From: DASXQK01 sp963757155 | GTDB lineage: Bacteria; Pseudomonadota; Alphaproteobacteria; Dongiales; Dongiaceae | DNA length: 64,000 bases | Reading direction: 5' to 3' | NCBI GenBank assembly: GCA_963757155.1 | Contig: CAVWQS010000014.1 | Location: 310,001-374,000 of the forward strand | Shown: positions 8,577-17,294 of the stretch, one piece after another | Layout of the letters: each line of letters opens with the position of its first letter | Position numbering within the stretch: the first letter of the stretch is position 1 | Made by a program: the position numbers and the translations under genes | Notes under the pieces: generated by a model | Told to the model about the DNA's origin: nothing | Seen by the model: only the letters and a program-made list of their open reading frames with translations | The model's database searches: none

Positions 8577-9278
8577 ATGGATGATACAGGAACCCATCCC
8601 GCGTTCTGGGAACCTGCGCTTTTGGGCGCCCTCATTGCCGCTTTGGGTTACCTCGGCAAACTTGTAACCGATTTCATACGCGAGTGGCTAAGCACGACCC
8701 GCAAGCGGCAGGCGCGTCTGGCGGAGCTTCTAGCGCTGTTGCGCGCGGGAGATGTCACCTTCCTCGTTCAGAAGGACATTCGTGACCGCCTTAGAGGCCT
8801 TATCTTTGTACGCAGTCCAGAGCTTCGGTCGGAACGGCTAGGATTCGATCGCCTGTTCTCGATTGCATATCCAAATATGGCGCCTGAGGAACTTCGACTG
8901 CATTCTCTGGTGCGAGCCTATACCGTCCACACCCTGAAACCATTGAACGACAAGCTCCTGGATTGGCTGCGTTCGGACGAACACTTCCGCGGTCTCTCCT
9001 CCAGCGACCATCGCTATGGGGAGCTGGCCGTCTACCTGCCGCGGCTTGAGGTGCACCTTCTCCTCTGGCGCGCCAAGTACGAGCAGTGGATTCCGACCAG
9101 TCCCGACCATTGCCTGGTCTACCTGGCCGATGAAGAAAGCCACGGCGTGGGCTTTCCGCATGGTGGTACAGCACTGGTCGCCGCTCTGTTAGGTCACAAG
9201 CTTCCGAGCGCCGTGCCGAGCGCCGAAGGGGCGGCATTTGAAACAGGGGAAGCACCGCACGGGACGCCGGGCCGGTAA
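8577..9278 (+). CDS. Hypothetical protein with one N-terminal membrane segment
   Basis: 233 residues. One probable membrane segment lies at about 10-32 (FWEPALLGALIAALGYLGKLV). A basic stretch (REWLSTTRKRQARLAE) and a mostly helical soluble part follow, with motifs such as LVRAYTVHTLKPLNDKLLDWL and LPRLEVHLLLWRAKYEQW. I do not recognise a family. Codon use is less GC-biased than its neighbours (TTG, CTT, TTA-rich leucines, ATA, AGC/ACG mix), which may mean recent acquisition. It stands alone, with no operon partner. The ATG follows CAGGAGTTAAGAAGGGGG, a good ribosome site. Confidence 0.7.
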   Translation: MDDTGTHPAFWEPALLGALIAALGYLGKLVTDFIREWLSTTRKRQARLAELLALLRAGDVTFLVQKDIRDRLRGLIFVRSPELRSERLGFDRLFSIAYPNMAPEELRLHSLVRAYTVHTLKPLNDKLLDWLRSDEHFRGLSSSDHRYGELAVYLPRLEVHLLLWRAKYEQWIPTSPDHCLVYLADEESHGVGFPHGGTALVAALLGHKLPSAVPSAEGAAFETGEAPHGTPGR

Positions 9279-9349
9279 AGGCGGCTTGGCGGCGGCCCGG
9301 CCGCGGGGCGTCTTGGGCTAGGCTGGCTTGGCCATGGGCCGTCCCTGGG

Positions 9350-10129
9350 CTACTGCATGGACCAGCCGTGGCTCACCACCAGGGACTGGCCGGTCAGCGC
9401 GTTGCTGGGGAAGCTGGCGAACAACAGCGCCACCTCGGCGACGTCCTGAAGCGTGGTGAACTCGCCGTCGACGGTGTCCTTCAGCATGATCTTCTTGATC
9501 ACATCCTCCTCGGAGATGCCGAGGTGGCTCGCCTGCTCGGGGATCTGCTTGTCGACCAGCGGCGTGCGCACGAAGCCGGGGCAGATGACATTGGCCCTGA
9601 CGCCATGCTGCGCCCCTTCCTTGGCAACTACCTTGGCCAGACCGATCAGCCCGTGCTTGGCGGCGACATAGGGGGCCTTCAGCTTGGAGGCCTCCTTGGA
9701 ATGGACCGAGCCCATATAGATGACGCTGCCACCGCCCGCCTTGTACATATGCGGCAGGCAGGCGCGGGTGGTGAGGAAGGCGCCGTCGAGATGGATGGCC
9801 AGCACCCGGCGCCATTCCGCCAGGCTGAAACTCTCCAGCGGATGGACGATCTGAATCCCGGCATTGCTGACCAGGATGTCCACCCCGCCCCAGGCCTCGA
9901 CCACCGCCGCGACGCTGTCGTTGACCTGGCTTTCGTCGGTCACGTCCATCTCCACGGCCATGGCCACGCCGCCGCTCCGGCGCAGCTCCCCCACGGTCGC
10001 CCCTGCCGCCGTGAGGGCCAGATCTGCGATGGCGACCTTGGCTCCCTCGCGGGCGAAGACGGTGGCGATCTCCTTGCCGATGCCGCTGGCGGCGCCGGTG
10101 ACGAGGGCGGTCTTGTCCTTGAGCTTCAT
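9350..10129 (-). CDS. bdhA: 3-hydroxybutyrate dehydrogenase (SDR family)
   Basis: 259 residues from ATG at 10129, chosen because AAGGGG lies upstream and MKLKDKTALVTGAASGIG is the standard SDR start. The NAD-binding TGxxxGxG motif is followed by NAG (SNAGIQIVHPLE), a catalytic Ser in YMGSVHSKEAS and the YVAAK catalytic Tyr-Lys pair. The C-terminal half (HGVRANVICPGFVRTPLVDKQIPEQ, ALTGQSLVVSHGW) matches the PHB-cycle dehydrogenases closely. It oxidises (R)-3-hydroxybutyrate to acetoacetate in the cytoplasm, the last step of PHB recovery, so it is linked functionally to the phaABR genes at 56698-60846. Confidence 0.93.
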   Translation of the reverse strand: MKLKDKTALVTGAASGIGKEIATVFAREGAKVAIADLALTAAGATVGELRRSGGVAMAVEMDVTDESQVNDSVAAVVEAWGGVDILVSNAGIQIVHPLESFSLAEWRRVLAIHLDGAFLTTRACLPHMYKAGGGSVIYMGSVHSKEASKLKAPYVAAKHGLIGLAKVVAKEGAQHGVRANVICPGFVRTPLVDKQIPEQASHLGISEEDVIKKIMLKDTVDGEFTTLQDVAEVALLFASFPSNALTGQSLVVSHGWSMQ

Positions 10130-10280
10130 GCGAACCCCTTCTTCATCGATCTCCCCCAATATACATGGGTCCAAGAGGGACGGACCCGAGTGCCATTGTC
10201 GCGGGCCCCCTCGGCCTCGGAGGCTGCGTAAATCGCCCGCGGTCTATATGCTGTCCGCGAAGGCAAAGCAGAGGATCGAC

Positions 10281-11021
10281 ATGGCCAGAACCAGCGCGGG
10301 CCCCGCCGCGGGGATCGGCGGGCAAATCATCGGCCAGGCGGCCGGGCAGGCGCCGGAAGCACGCCGGCCGCTCGTCCGGCGCGTCGGCGCCCATATCCTC
10401 GAAGAGATCCGGCATGTCCTGCCGGCGACGATCTATTTCTTCCTCGGCTTCAATCTGGTGCTGCTGACCAAGAAGCTGATGCTGGAGCAGTATCTCATCC
10501 AGTTCAGCGGCTTCTTCCTCGCCAGCGGGGCGGCGCTGATCGTGGGCAAGGTCGTGCTGGTCGTCGACAAGATGCCATTCCTGAAGCGCTTCGACCACGC
10601 GCCGCTGATCCGGCCGATCCTGTTCAAGACGATCGTCTATACCTTCTTCGTCTTCGTGGCGCGGTTGATCGAAGCGCTGATCCACTACTTCATCGATGGC
10701 GGGCATCTCGGCGGGTTCTTCCATCACATGCTGGCGGTGTTTTCCTGGGACCGCTTCATCGCCGTCCAGCTCTGGGTCTTCATCCTCTTCCTCGGCTATG
10801 TCACCGGCAGCGAGATCAACCATCTGCTGGGCGACGGCGAGCTCGCCAAGATCCTGTTCACGCGCCCCTCCTCGAAGCTGAAGCAGACGCGCCGGGAGCG
10901 CATCCGACTGCTGGTGCGTCTCGGCAAATTGACCCAGACTCACGGGGTCGAGGAGCTTGGCGATGCTCGCAGCCCCGCCCAGGCGGAGCTCAAGGGCATT
11001 CTGCGCAAGCTCATCACTTAG
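10281..11021 (+). CDS. Hypothetical membrane protein with four predicted helices
   Basis: 246 residues from ATG 10281 (GAGGATCGAC upstream); an ATG at 10248 in the same frame is an alternative start. Four hydrophobic segments are visible: VLPATIYFFLGFNLVLLT, LIQFSGFFLASGAALIVGKVVL, PILFKTIVYTFFVFVARLIEAL and FIAVQLWVFILFLGYVTG. A basic cytoplasmic tail follows (SSKLKQTRRERIRLLVRLGK). It resembles uncharacterised four-helix proteins in other alphaproteobacteria; no function is known to me. The stop is 7 bases before the methyltransferase start, so the two are probably cotranscribed. Confidence 0.8.
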   Translation: MARTSAGPAAGIGGQIIGQAAGQAPEARRPLVRRVGAHILEEIRHVLPATIYFFLGFNLVLLTKKLMLEQYLIQFSGFFLASGAALIVGKVVLVVDKMPFLKRFDHAPLIRPILFKTIVYTFFVFVARLIEALIHYFIDGGHLGGFFHHMLAVFSWDRFIAVQLWVFILFLGYVTGSEINHLLGDGELAKILFTRPSSKLKQTRRERIRLLVRLGKLTQTHGVEELGDARSPAQAELKGILRKLIT

Positions 11022-11028
11022 GTCCGGC

Positions 11029-11817
11029 ATGCAAGCCGTCGACTCCCCCGAATACGGCGACGCCATGGTGGCGGCTCTCGAGCTCATTTGGGGCGAGGGC
11101 TTTCTCTCCCCCGGCGGACCGGCGGAGGTCGAAGCCACGCTCGGCGGGCGCGATATCCGGGGGGCGGAGGTTCTCGATATCGGCTGCGGCATCGGCGGCA
11201 TCGACCTGCTCCTCGTCGAGCGCTTCGGTGCAAGCAAGGTGCTCGGCATCGATATCGAGGCCGACAACATCGAGCGGGCTCGCCGACGCGCGGAAGCGAA
11301 GGGGCTTTCGGACCGTGTCGCCTACCGCCTCGTCGACCCCGGCCCCTTGCCCTTCGGACCATCCTGCTTCGACCTCGCCTTCAGCAAGGATTCGATCATC
11401 CATATTCCGGACAAGGATGCGCTGTTCGCCGATATCTTCCGCGTGCTGCGTCCGGGCGGGCGAGTCATGGCCAGCGACTGGCTGCGCGTCGATGACGCGC
11501 CGGCGAGCCCGGCCATGGCGCGCTACATCGAATCGGAGGGGCTCTCCTTTGCCATGGCCTCGCCGGCCCGATATCGCCACGCCATGGCTGAGGCCGGCTT
11601 CGAAGAGATCGAGATCCACGACCGCAATGCCTGGTATGCCGGCAAGGCGCGCGAGGAGCTTGCCGCTCTTGCCGGTCCGCTGCGCCCGCGCCTGGTCGAG
11701 CTGGTGGGCGAGAGAGAAGCGGATCGCCAGACGCGGGTCTGGGAGGCCATGCTGGTGGTGCTCGACCAGGGAGAGCTCCGGCCCACCCATCTCTATGGCG
11801 CGAAGCCCGCGTCCTGA
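11029..11817 (+). CDS. Class I SAM-dependent methyltransferase, phosphoethanolamine N-methyltransferase-like
   Basis: 262 residues. The SAM-binding motif I is VLDIGCGIGGIDLLL (about 46-60), motif II VLGIDIEADNIERAR, and the post-motifs are FDLAFSKDSIIHIPDKDALF and LRPGGRVMASDWLR. The combination of GEGFLSPGG near residue 23, KDSIIHIPDK and ASDW resembles the phosphoethanolamine/phosphobase N-methyltransferases that make phosphocholine. That is family resemblance only. It is followed 17 bases later by a DOPA-dioxygenase-family gene. Translation probably starts at ATG 11029, which lacks a strong ribosome site. Confidence 0.85.
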   Translation: MQAVDSPEYGDAMVAALELIWGEGFLSPGGPAEVEATLGGRDIRGAEVLDIGCGIGGIDLLLVERFGASKVLGIDIEADNIERARRRAEAKGLSDRVAYRLVDPGPLPFGPSCFDLAFSKDSIIHIPDKDALFADIFRVLRPGGRVMASDWLRVDDAPASPAMARYIESEGLSFAMASPARYRHAMAEAGFEEIEIHDRNAWYAGKAREELAALAGPLRPRLVELVGEREADRQTRVWEAMLVVLDQGELRPTHLYGAKPAS

Positions 11818-11834
11818 CCACCAAGGAGAATTCG

Positions 11835-12203
11835 ATGACCACCGACGTCCAGCTGCGCGAGACCGCCGGGATCCAGGGCTATCACGCCCATATCTATTAT
11901 GATCCGGGTACGAGGGCGGTTGCCGAACGGCTGCGGGAGGCGATCGGACCCGCCTTCGATGTCCGGCTCGGCCGCTGGCACGACCGCCCCGTAGGCCCGC
12001 ATCCGAAATCGATGTATCAGATCGCCTTTCCCGTCAGCGAATTCCCGCGGCTGGTCCCCTGGCTGATGCTGAATCGGGCGGGGCTCGACGTGCTCGTCCA
12101 TCCGGAAACCGGCGAGGATTATGAAGATCACGCCTATCACGCCCTCTGGCTTGGCCGGCCGCTGGCCCTCGATCTGGAATCGCTGCGCAAGCCGGTGCCT
12201 TAG
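11835..12203 (+). CDS. DOPA 4,5-dioxygenase family protein
   Basis: 122 residues, the full length of this small family. It shows the conserved YHAHIYYD with two histidines, GRWHDRPVGPHPKSMYQIAF, and VHPETGEDYEDHAYHALWLG. The conserved histidines are proposed metal ligands. Members cleave catechols such as DOPA extradiolically in fungi and some bacteria; most bacterial members are uncharacterised. ATG 11835 follows AAGGAGAATTCG, an excellent ribosome site. It is probably cotranscribed with the methyltransferase 17 bases upstream. Confidence 0.88.
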   Translation: MTTDVQLRETAGIQGYHAHIYYDPGTRAVAERLREAIGPAFDVRLGRWHDRPVGPHPKSMYQIAFPVSEFPRLVPWLMLNRAGLDVLVHPETGEDYEDHAYHALWLGRPLALDLESLRKPVP

Positions 12204-12357
12204 GGGAGAGCGATGGCGCAAGCCGCCCCAATTCCGCCACGAATCTTCTGGTAATTGCCACACGCCGAATCGCGCGAGCCGGCCTAAATCTCATGAGACG
12301 AGCATCGACCTCAATGCCCGCCGAGGCGAAGTGCGGGCCGGCTCTCGGGAGATCAAG

Positions 12358-12681
12358 ATGTCAAGCAAGCGTGGGTTTCTCAACCGCTCTGCGGCCCTGG
12401 CGGCCGGGGTGGGATTCGCGGCGCTGATGTCCGTGGCCCTGACGTCGCCGGCCAGGGCGGATGACGATGGCTGGAAGCACCATCACGGCCATCACGATGG
12501 GCGCTATGTGGTGGCCCCGGGCTACTACTACGGCGGCTACTACGCCTATGCGCCGCCGCCGGTCGTTTACTATCAGCCCCAGCCTGTCTATGTGGCGCCG
12601 CCCCCGGAGGTCTACGCGCCCCCGCCGGTCTACTACAGCCCGCCCGGCTTGAGCCTCGGCATCAATATTCCGCTGCGCTGA
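12358..12681 (+). CDS. Secreted Pro/Tyr-rich hypothetical protein
   Basis: 107 residues from ATG 12358. Residues 1-35 form a signal peptide (SAALAAGVGFAALMSVALTS, PARA cleavage). The mature part opens with DDDGWKHHHGHHDGR, a histidine-rich patch that could bind metal. It continues as a low-complexity PAPPPVVYYQPQPVY-like tract. Such short exported Tyr/Pro proteins are frequent in alphaproteobacteria and have no known function. A strong terminator follows directly. Confidence 0.75.
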   Translation: MSSKRGFLNRSAALAAGVGFAALMSVALTSPARADDDGWKHHHGHHDGRYVVAPGYYYGGYYAYAPPPVVYYQPQPVYVAPPPEVYAPPPVYYSPPGLSLGINIPLR

Positions 12682-12695
12682 GTCGCGGGAAGAGC

Positions 12696-12728
12696 AAGCC
12701 GCCGTCCCGAAAGGGGCGGCGGCTTTTT
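12696..12728. terminator. Rho-independent terminator between convergent genes
   Basis: An 11-bp stem (12698-12708 with 12713-12723) with a GAAA tetraloop, flanked by AA on the left and followed by TTTTT at 12724-12728. It follows the 12358-12681 gene by about 15 bases. It abuts the stop of the convergent alcohol dehydrogenase gene, so it could work in both directions. Confidence 0.88.
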
Positions 12729-13765
12729 CATGACGCCACGTCCAGCACCACCCGCCCCAGGATCTTTCCCTTGCGCATCCGGTCCAGGACCTGGTTGACC
12801 CGCCCCAGGGGTTGACGCTCGATCTTGGCCGTCACCAAGCCATTGGCCGCGAAGGCGATGGCCTCGGCAAGGTCGGCCCGCGTGCCGACATTGGAGCCGC
12901 GCACGGTGAGCTCGGTGCCGACCAAGGCTGCGATCGAGCTGCGGATCCAATCCTTCATGCCGCCGGGAAGGCCGATATAGACGCAAGTGCCCCCGCCCCG
13001 TAGCAGGCCGACCGCCTGCTCGAAGGCCCGCGGCGAGGCGGTGGTGACGATAGCCCCATGTGTGCCGCCGGTCCGCTTCCTGACCGCGGCCGCCGGGTCG
13101 CCTCGGGTAGCGTTCACCGCCACCTCCGCGCCGAGGCGCCGGGCGAGGCGGAGCTTGGCATCGTCGACATCGACGGCGGCCACGCGCAAGCCCATGGCGA
13201 CGGCATATTGAATGGCGATATGGCCGAGACCGCCGACGCCCAGCACGGTTACCCATTGGCCGGGCCGGACTTCGGCACGCTTCAATCCGCGATAGGTGGT
13301 GACCCCGGCGCAGAGGATGGGCGCCAGGGCAAAGAGATCGGCGTTCTTCGGCAGCCGGCCGACGAAGGCGGCCGGCGCCACCATCAGCTCGGCATAGCCG
13401 CCCGGCATGGAATAGCCGGTGGAGCGTCCGTTGCGGCAGATCGTCTCCTGGCCCGAGAGGCAATATTCGCAGGCCCCGCAGGCGCTGAACATCCAGGGCA
13501 CGCCCACCGGCTCGCCGATCTTGAAGCCCGCAACACCGCTGCCCAGCGCCACCACATGGCCGGTCACCTCATGGCCGGGGATCAGCGGCAGGACGGGACC
13601 GGGGGTCCAGTCGCCGTCGATGGCATGAAGGTCGCTGTGGCAGACCCCGCAGGCGACGATGCGGATCAGCAGCTCTCCAGGACCCGGCTCGGGCTCGGCC
13701 AGCTTTTCGATCTTCAGCGGCGTGCGCAGCTTGCGCAGCACCGCCGCGCGCATGTGATGAGCCAT
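12728..13765 (-). CDS. Zinc-dependent alcohol dehydrogenase, AdhP type
   Basis: 345 residues from ATG 13765; an ATG at 13753 (MRAAVLRK) is also possible. Catalytic zinc ligands appear in ACGVCHSDLHA and IPGHEVTG. The structural zinc site is the four-Cys set CGACEYCLSGQETIC. The Rossmann motif VLGVGGLGHIAIQYA follows at about 170. This matches the AdhP/propanol-preferring medium-chain dehydrogenases that oxidise short primary alcohols with NAD. The gene is divergent from the MFS gene starting at 13950, with 184 bases between. Confidence 0.92.
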   Translation of the reverse strand: MAHHMRAAVLRKLRTPLKIEKLAEPEPGPGELLIRIVACGVCHSDLHAIDGDWTPGPVLPLIPGHEVTGHVVALGSGVAGFKIGEPVGVPWMFSACGACEYCLSGQETICRNGRSTGYSMPGGYAELMVAPAAFVGRLPKNADLFALAPILCAGVTTYRGLKRAEVRPGQWVTVLGVGGLGHIAIQYAVAMGLRVAAVDVDDAKLRLARRLGAEVAVNATRGDPAAAVRKRTGGTHGAIVTTASPRAFEQAVGLLRGGGTCVYIGLPGGMKDWIRSSIAALVGTELTVRGSNVGTRADLAEAIAFAANGLVTAKIERQPLGRVNQVLDRMRKGKILGRVVLDVAS

Positions 13766-13949
13766 GTCGGGTGCCTTTCCCCTGTCATTGACGCGCGGCG
13801 AAGGTCGCGCGGGCACGGGCCGGATGTCAAATCCGTTCCGGATCGATGCAAATTCGGCGTATCGGCCATGCCGGATGCGGTCTTATCGCCGCCGGCTTCG
13901 GCGCTATTCTGGCGATGCTCGTCCTTTTCGCGTCGTTCCGGCCCAGATC

Positions 13950-15194
13950 ATGTCGTCCCTTCCCGCCGGCGGCGTCAGACCCGCCTCCTTGATCGCCCCG
14001 CTCAAGAACGCCACCTATCGGCGGCTCTGGACGGCCACGCTGCTGTCGAACTTCGGCGTCTGGATCCAGTCGGTGGCAGCGGCCTGGCTGATGACCAGCA
14101 TCGCGCCCACGGTGGATTTCGTCGCCTGGGTCCAGGCGGCCACAGCCCTGCCGCCTCTTTGCTTCACGGTGCTGGGCGGCGTGCTCGCCGACCGCTTCGA
14201 TCAGCGCCTGGTCTTCCTGGTCGCCCAGGTCATCGTGCTCAGCGTCGCCGTGCTGCTCTCCGCCCTCGATCATTTCGGGTTGATCACGCCCTGGCTGCTA
14301 CTGGGGCTGACCTTCGCGCTCGATAGCGGCTCGTCGCTCCGCTACCCCGCCTATCAGACGACCATCGGCGATCTGCTGCCCCGCGAGCAGCTGCCCAACG
14401 CTTTGGTGCTGGCCAGCATCGGCTGGAACATCGCCCGCGCTTTGGGCCCCGGGATCGGCGGGCTCATCATCGCGCTCGCCGGCGTGCCGGCGGCCTTCGC
14501 CGTCAATGCCCTCTGCAACGTCTATATCATCGGCGTGCTGCTGAGCTGGTACTGGAAGAGCCCGATGACCAAGCCGAAGCCGGAGCAGGGCCTTCTGTCC
14601 GAGCTCATCGCCGGCTTCGCCCATGTCCATGCCACGGCGACGATCCGGGCCGTGATGCTGCGCTGCTTCGTTTTCACCGGCTTCTCCAGCGCGCTCTGGT
14701 CGCTCCTGCCCCTGGTCGCCAAGCGCATGGCCGGCAGCGCCTCGACTTATGGCTTGCTGCTGGGCGCGCTGGGCGTCGGCGCGCTCCTCGGCGCCGGGAT
14801 GATCGGCTGGATGCGCCACAATTGGGGGCTTCGCCGCCTCTTCGCCGCCGCCACCTTCGCCGTGGCGCTGACCGTGCTGGCGCTGGCCGCGGTGCCCTCG
14901 ATCTATTTCCTGCTGCCGGTGCTGGCCTTGGGCGGGTTCGGCTGGATGGTGGCGCTCTCGACCTTCAATGTCGTGGTCCAGCTGGCGGCGGCGCAGAATT
15001 TCCGCGGCCGTGCCATCTCCGTCTACTATATAGCGCTCTTCGGCGGGCTGGCGCTGGGGAGCTGGGCCTGGGGCCATGTGGCCGAGGCGGCCGGGGTCGA
15101 TTGGGGTCTCTATGCCGCCGGCGCCGGGCTGCTGGCGAGCCTGCTCTTCTACCGGCCGGGCGCGGCAGGCGGGGCGTTTCCAGACAAGCTCTAG
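13950..15194 (+). CDS. MFS transporter, EntS/DUF894-like exporter
   Basis: 414 residues from ATG 13950 (MSSLPAGG); longer in-frame starts upstream give an unlikely Arg-rich leader. About eleven or twelve hydrophobic segments are seen, with the MFS loop 2-3 signature as GGVLADRFDQRLVFL. The opening APLKNATYRRLWTATLLSNFGVWIQSVAAAWLM is typical of the enterobactin-exporter-like group. The substrate is unknown and no siderophore gene is nearby. Confidence 0.88.
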   Translation: MSSLPAGGVRPASLIAPLKNATYRRLWTATLLSNFGVWIQSVAAAWLMTSIAPTVDFVAWVQAATALPPLCFTVLGGVLADRFDQRLVFLVAQVIVLSVAVLLSALDHFGLITPWLLLGLTFALDSGSSLRYPAYQTTIGDLLPREQLPNALVLASIGWNIARALGPGIGGLIIALAGVPAAFAVNALCNVYIIGVLLSWYWKSPMTKPKPEQGLLSELIAGFAHVHATATIRAVMLRCFVFTGFSSALWSLLPLVAKRMAGSASTYGLLLGALGVGALLGAGMIGWMRHNWGLRRLFAAATFAVALTVLALAAVPSIYFLLPVLALGGFGWMVALSTFNVVVQLAAAQNFRGRAISVYYIALFGGLALGSWAWGHVAEAAGVDWGLYAAGAGLLASLLFYRPGAAGGAFPDKL

Positions 15195-15229
15195 GCAGTG
15201 CGAGCCGCCGATCGGTCGACGACCTCAGA

Positions 15230-15259
15230 TTGACACCCCCCGAAGCGCCCGCCGATAAT
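15230..15259 (+). promoter_or_regulatory. Near-consensus sigma-70 promoter upstream of the second Dpp-type transporter
   Basis: TTGACA at 15230-15235 and GATAAT at 15254-15259 are separated by 18 bases. It is among the best -35/-10 pairs I found in the window. It precedes an 18-codon reading frame at 15337 and the permease gene, so it probably drives the 15465-19356 operon. Confidence 0.5.
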
Positions 15260-15336
15260 GAATCAATCGTTGGCGCGGCCTAGCCTCGCACATCCTGCGT
15301 TCCGACAGGGCCGGCCTCAACAGGGAGTTTTTGGCG

Positions 15337-15390
15337 TGACAAGCAAGTCGACGGCGCAGCTCTTTCTGGCCCGTGCTTCGCTCACCTAGC
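15337..15390 (+). other. Short 18-codon frame with ribosome site, possible leader or gene remnant
   Basis: GTG at 15337 follows CAGGGAGTTTTTGGC and encodes 17 residues (beginning MTSKSTAQLFLARASL) before TAG at 15388-15390. It sits where a substrate-binding-protein gene would be expected in a Dpp operon. It could be a leader peptide or the truncated 5' end of that gene. Evidence is limited to the ribosome site and position. Confidence 0.35.
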
Positions 15391-15498
15391 CCCCGCATAC
15401 CCATGCTTGCCGCTCACGCCCCTGCCATAGCCGGGTCGTCGCAGGCCCGCGGAGAGGGGCCGCGGTGACGATCTTCGGACGCCTGGCGAAGCGGCTAC

Positions 15499-16425
15499 TT
15501 GCTGTCGCTGATCACACTGTGGCTGCTCAGCGTGATCGTCTTCGCCGGCGGGCAGCTGCTGCCGGGGGATGTGGGACGGGCGATCCTGGGGCCGCTCGCC
15601 GATGCGCGCGCGGTCTTCAATCTGAACCACCAGCTCGGCGTCGATCGGCCGCTGCTGGTGCAATATTGGGATTGGATCAGCCATTTCGTCACCGGCGACA
15701 TGGGCATGTCCTTCACCCTCCGGGTTCCTGTCGCCCCGCTCATGGGCACGGCGCTGGCGAATTCGGCCCTGCTCGGGCTGGTCGCCTTCGCCATGGTGGT
15801 GCCGTTGGGAATCCTGGGCGGGGTCTTCGCGGCCCTCCATGTCGGCCGGCCGGTCGACCGCATCATCAGCATCGTCGGGCTCTCGGCGACGGTGGTGCCG
15901 GAGTTCGTCTCGGGCATCGTGCTGATCCTGATCTTCGGGGTCTGGCTCGATTGGCTGCCGATCACGGCCAGCTGGCCCGAAGGATCCGGCCCGCTGACCC
16001 AGATCTATTATCTGCTGCTACCCTCCTTGCCGCTGGTCCTGGTGCTCTTCGGCTATATCGCCCGCATGGCGCGGGCCGGAACGGTGGAGGCGCTGGATGC
16101 CGATTACACCCGCACCGCGGTCCTCAAGGGTCTGCCGCGGCGCACGGTGATCTGGCGCCATGTGCTGCGCAACGCCTTGCTGCCCACCATCACCGTGATC
16201 GCGACCCAGGTCGGCTATCTCATCGGCGGGCTGGTGGTGGTCGAGGTGCTCTTCCACTATCAGGGGATCGGCAGCCTCATCTTCACCGCCGCCCGGGGCA
16301 AGGATTTCCCCATGCTGGAGGCGGGGGTCCTCACCATCGGCATCATCTACACCATCGCGACCCTCTCGGCGGATACGCTCTATTCCCTGCTGAATCCGCG
16401 CATCCGCTTCGGATCTGCGGAATGA
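15499..16425 (+). CDS. ABC transporter permease, DppB type, apparent frame break at the 5' end
   Basis: 308 residues in the open frame starting at TTG 15499. The sequence is DppB-like: LLPGDVGRAILG, DADYTRTAVLKGLPRRTVIWRHVLRNALLP as coupling loop, and a VVVEVLFHYQGIGSLI C-terminal block. The expected first helix probably begins further upstream. GTG at 15465 gives TIFGRLAKRLL, which joins this frame if the single G at about 15501 is ignored. The true gene is therefore probably 15465-16425 with a one-base insertion in this sequence. It overlaps the next permease by four bases. Confidence 0.85.
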   Translation: MLSLITLWLLSVIVFAGGQLLPGDVGRAILGPLADARAVFNLNHQLGVDRPLLVQYWDWISHFVTGDMGMSFTLRVPVAPLMGTALANSALLGLVAFAMVVPLGILGGVFAALHVGRPVDRIISIVGLSATVVPEFVSGIVLILIFGVWLDWLPITASWPEGSGPLTQIYYLLLPSLPLVLVLFGYIARMARAGTVEALDADYTRTAVLKGLPRRTVIWRHVLRNALLPTITVIATQVGYLIGGLVVVEVLFHYQGIGSLIFTAARGKDFPMLEAGVLTIGIIYTIATLSADTLYSLLNPRIRFGSAE

Positions 16426-17294
16426 GCGCCACCGCAGGCGAAGCCGCCGGCGCGCGCAGCGCCGCCAGCCCGCGCCGCGAGCGGATGCGCGTGCTGCTGC
16501 GTTCCGGCACCTTCATGGCCGGGGTGATCATCGTGGGCTTCTGGGTCATCTGCGCGCTCTTCGGCAGTCATCTGGTGCCGATCGATCCCTATGCCGACGA
16601 TCTTCTGAACTCCCTTGTCGGCCCCTCGAGCGAGCATTGGTTCGGCACCGACAGCCTGGGCCGCGACATCTTCTCCCGGGTCATCGTCGGCTCGCGCGAC
16701 ATTCTCTCCGTGGCGCCCTTGGCGACCATCATCGGCACCATTCTCGGCACCGCGCTGGGGCTGGTGACCGGCTATTTCCGGGGCTTCATCGACGATGCCG
16801 TCGGGCGCGTCGTCGACGCCTTCCTGGCGCTGCCGCTGGTCATCATCGCGCTGCTGGCGCTGGTGGCGCTGGGCACCTCCAACACGACGGTGGTGGTGGT
16901 GATCGGCGTGGTCTTCGCCCCCATCATCGCGCGCACGGTGCGGGCGGCGGTGCTGTCGGAGCGCGAGCTCGACTATGTCGCGGCGGCGCAGCTGCGCGGG
17001 GAGAACGCGCTCCACATCATGTTCGTCGAGATCCTGCCCAATGTGATGCCGCCGATCCTGGTCGAATCCACGGTGCGCCTGGGCTATGCGATCTTCGCCG
17101 TGGCCACCTTGAGCTTCATCGGCTTCGGCATCCAGCCGCCCTCGGCCGATTGGGGCCTCGCCATCGCCGACGGCTATTCCTATATCGCGGGCGGCTATTG
17201 GTGGACGGTGCTGTTCGATGCCGTCGCCATCGCCTCTCTCGTGGTCGGCGTCAATCTGCTGGCCGACGGCATCCAGGGGGCGCTGGAGACATGA
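16422..17294 (+). CDS. ABC transporter permease, DppC type
   Basis: 290 residues from ATG 16422, which overlaps the upstream stop. It has an N-terminal helix (FMAGVIIVGFWVICALFGSHLVPIDPY), FGTDSLGRDIFSRVIVGSRD, the coupling loop ELDYVAAAQLRGENALHIMFVEILPN and the C-terminal TLSFIGFGIQPPSADWG block, so it is an intact DppC-family permease. It overlaps the following ATPase start by four bases. No binding-protein gene is found in this operon. Confidence 0.92.
   Translation: MSATAGEAAGARSAASPRRERMRVLLRSGTFMAGVIIVGFWVICALFGSHLVPIDPYADDLLNSLVGPSSEHWFGTDSLGRDIFSRVIVGSRDILSVAPLATIIGTILGTALGLVTGYFRGFIDDAVGRVVDAFLALPLVIIALLALVALGTSNTTVVVVIGVVFAPIIARTVRAAVLSERELDYVAAAQLRGENALHIMFVEILPNVMPPILVESTVRLGYAIFAVATLSFIGFGIQPPSADWGLAIADGYSYIAGGYWWTVLFDAVAIASLVVGVNLLADGIQGALET

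Noticed and set aside
8800..9255. Minus-strand frame over the hypothetical gene at 8577
   Set aside because: Arg/Gly-rich with no motif. The plus-strand frame has a ribosome site and a clear membrane segment.
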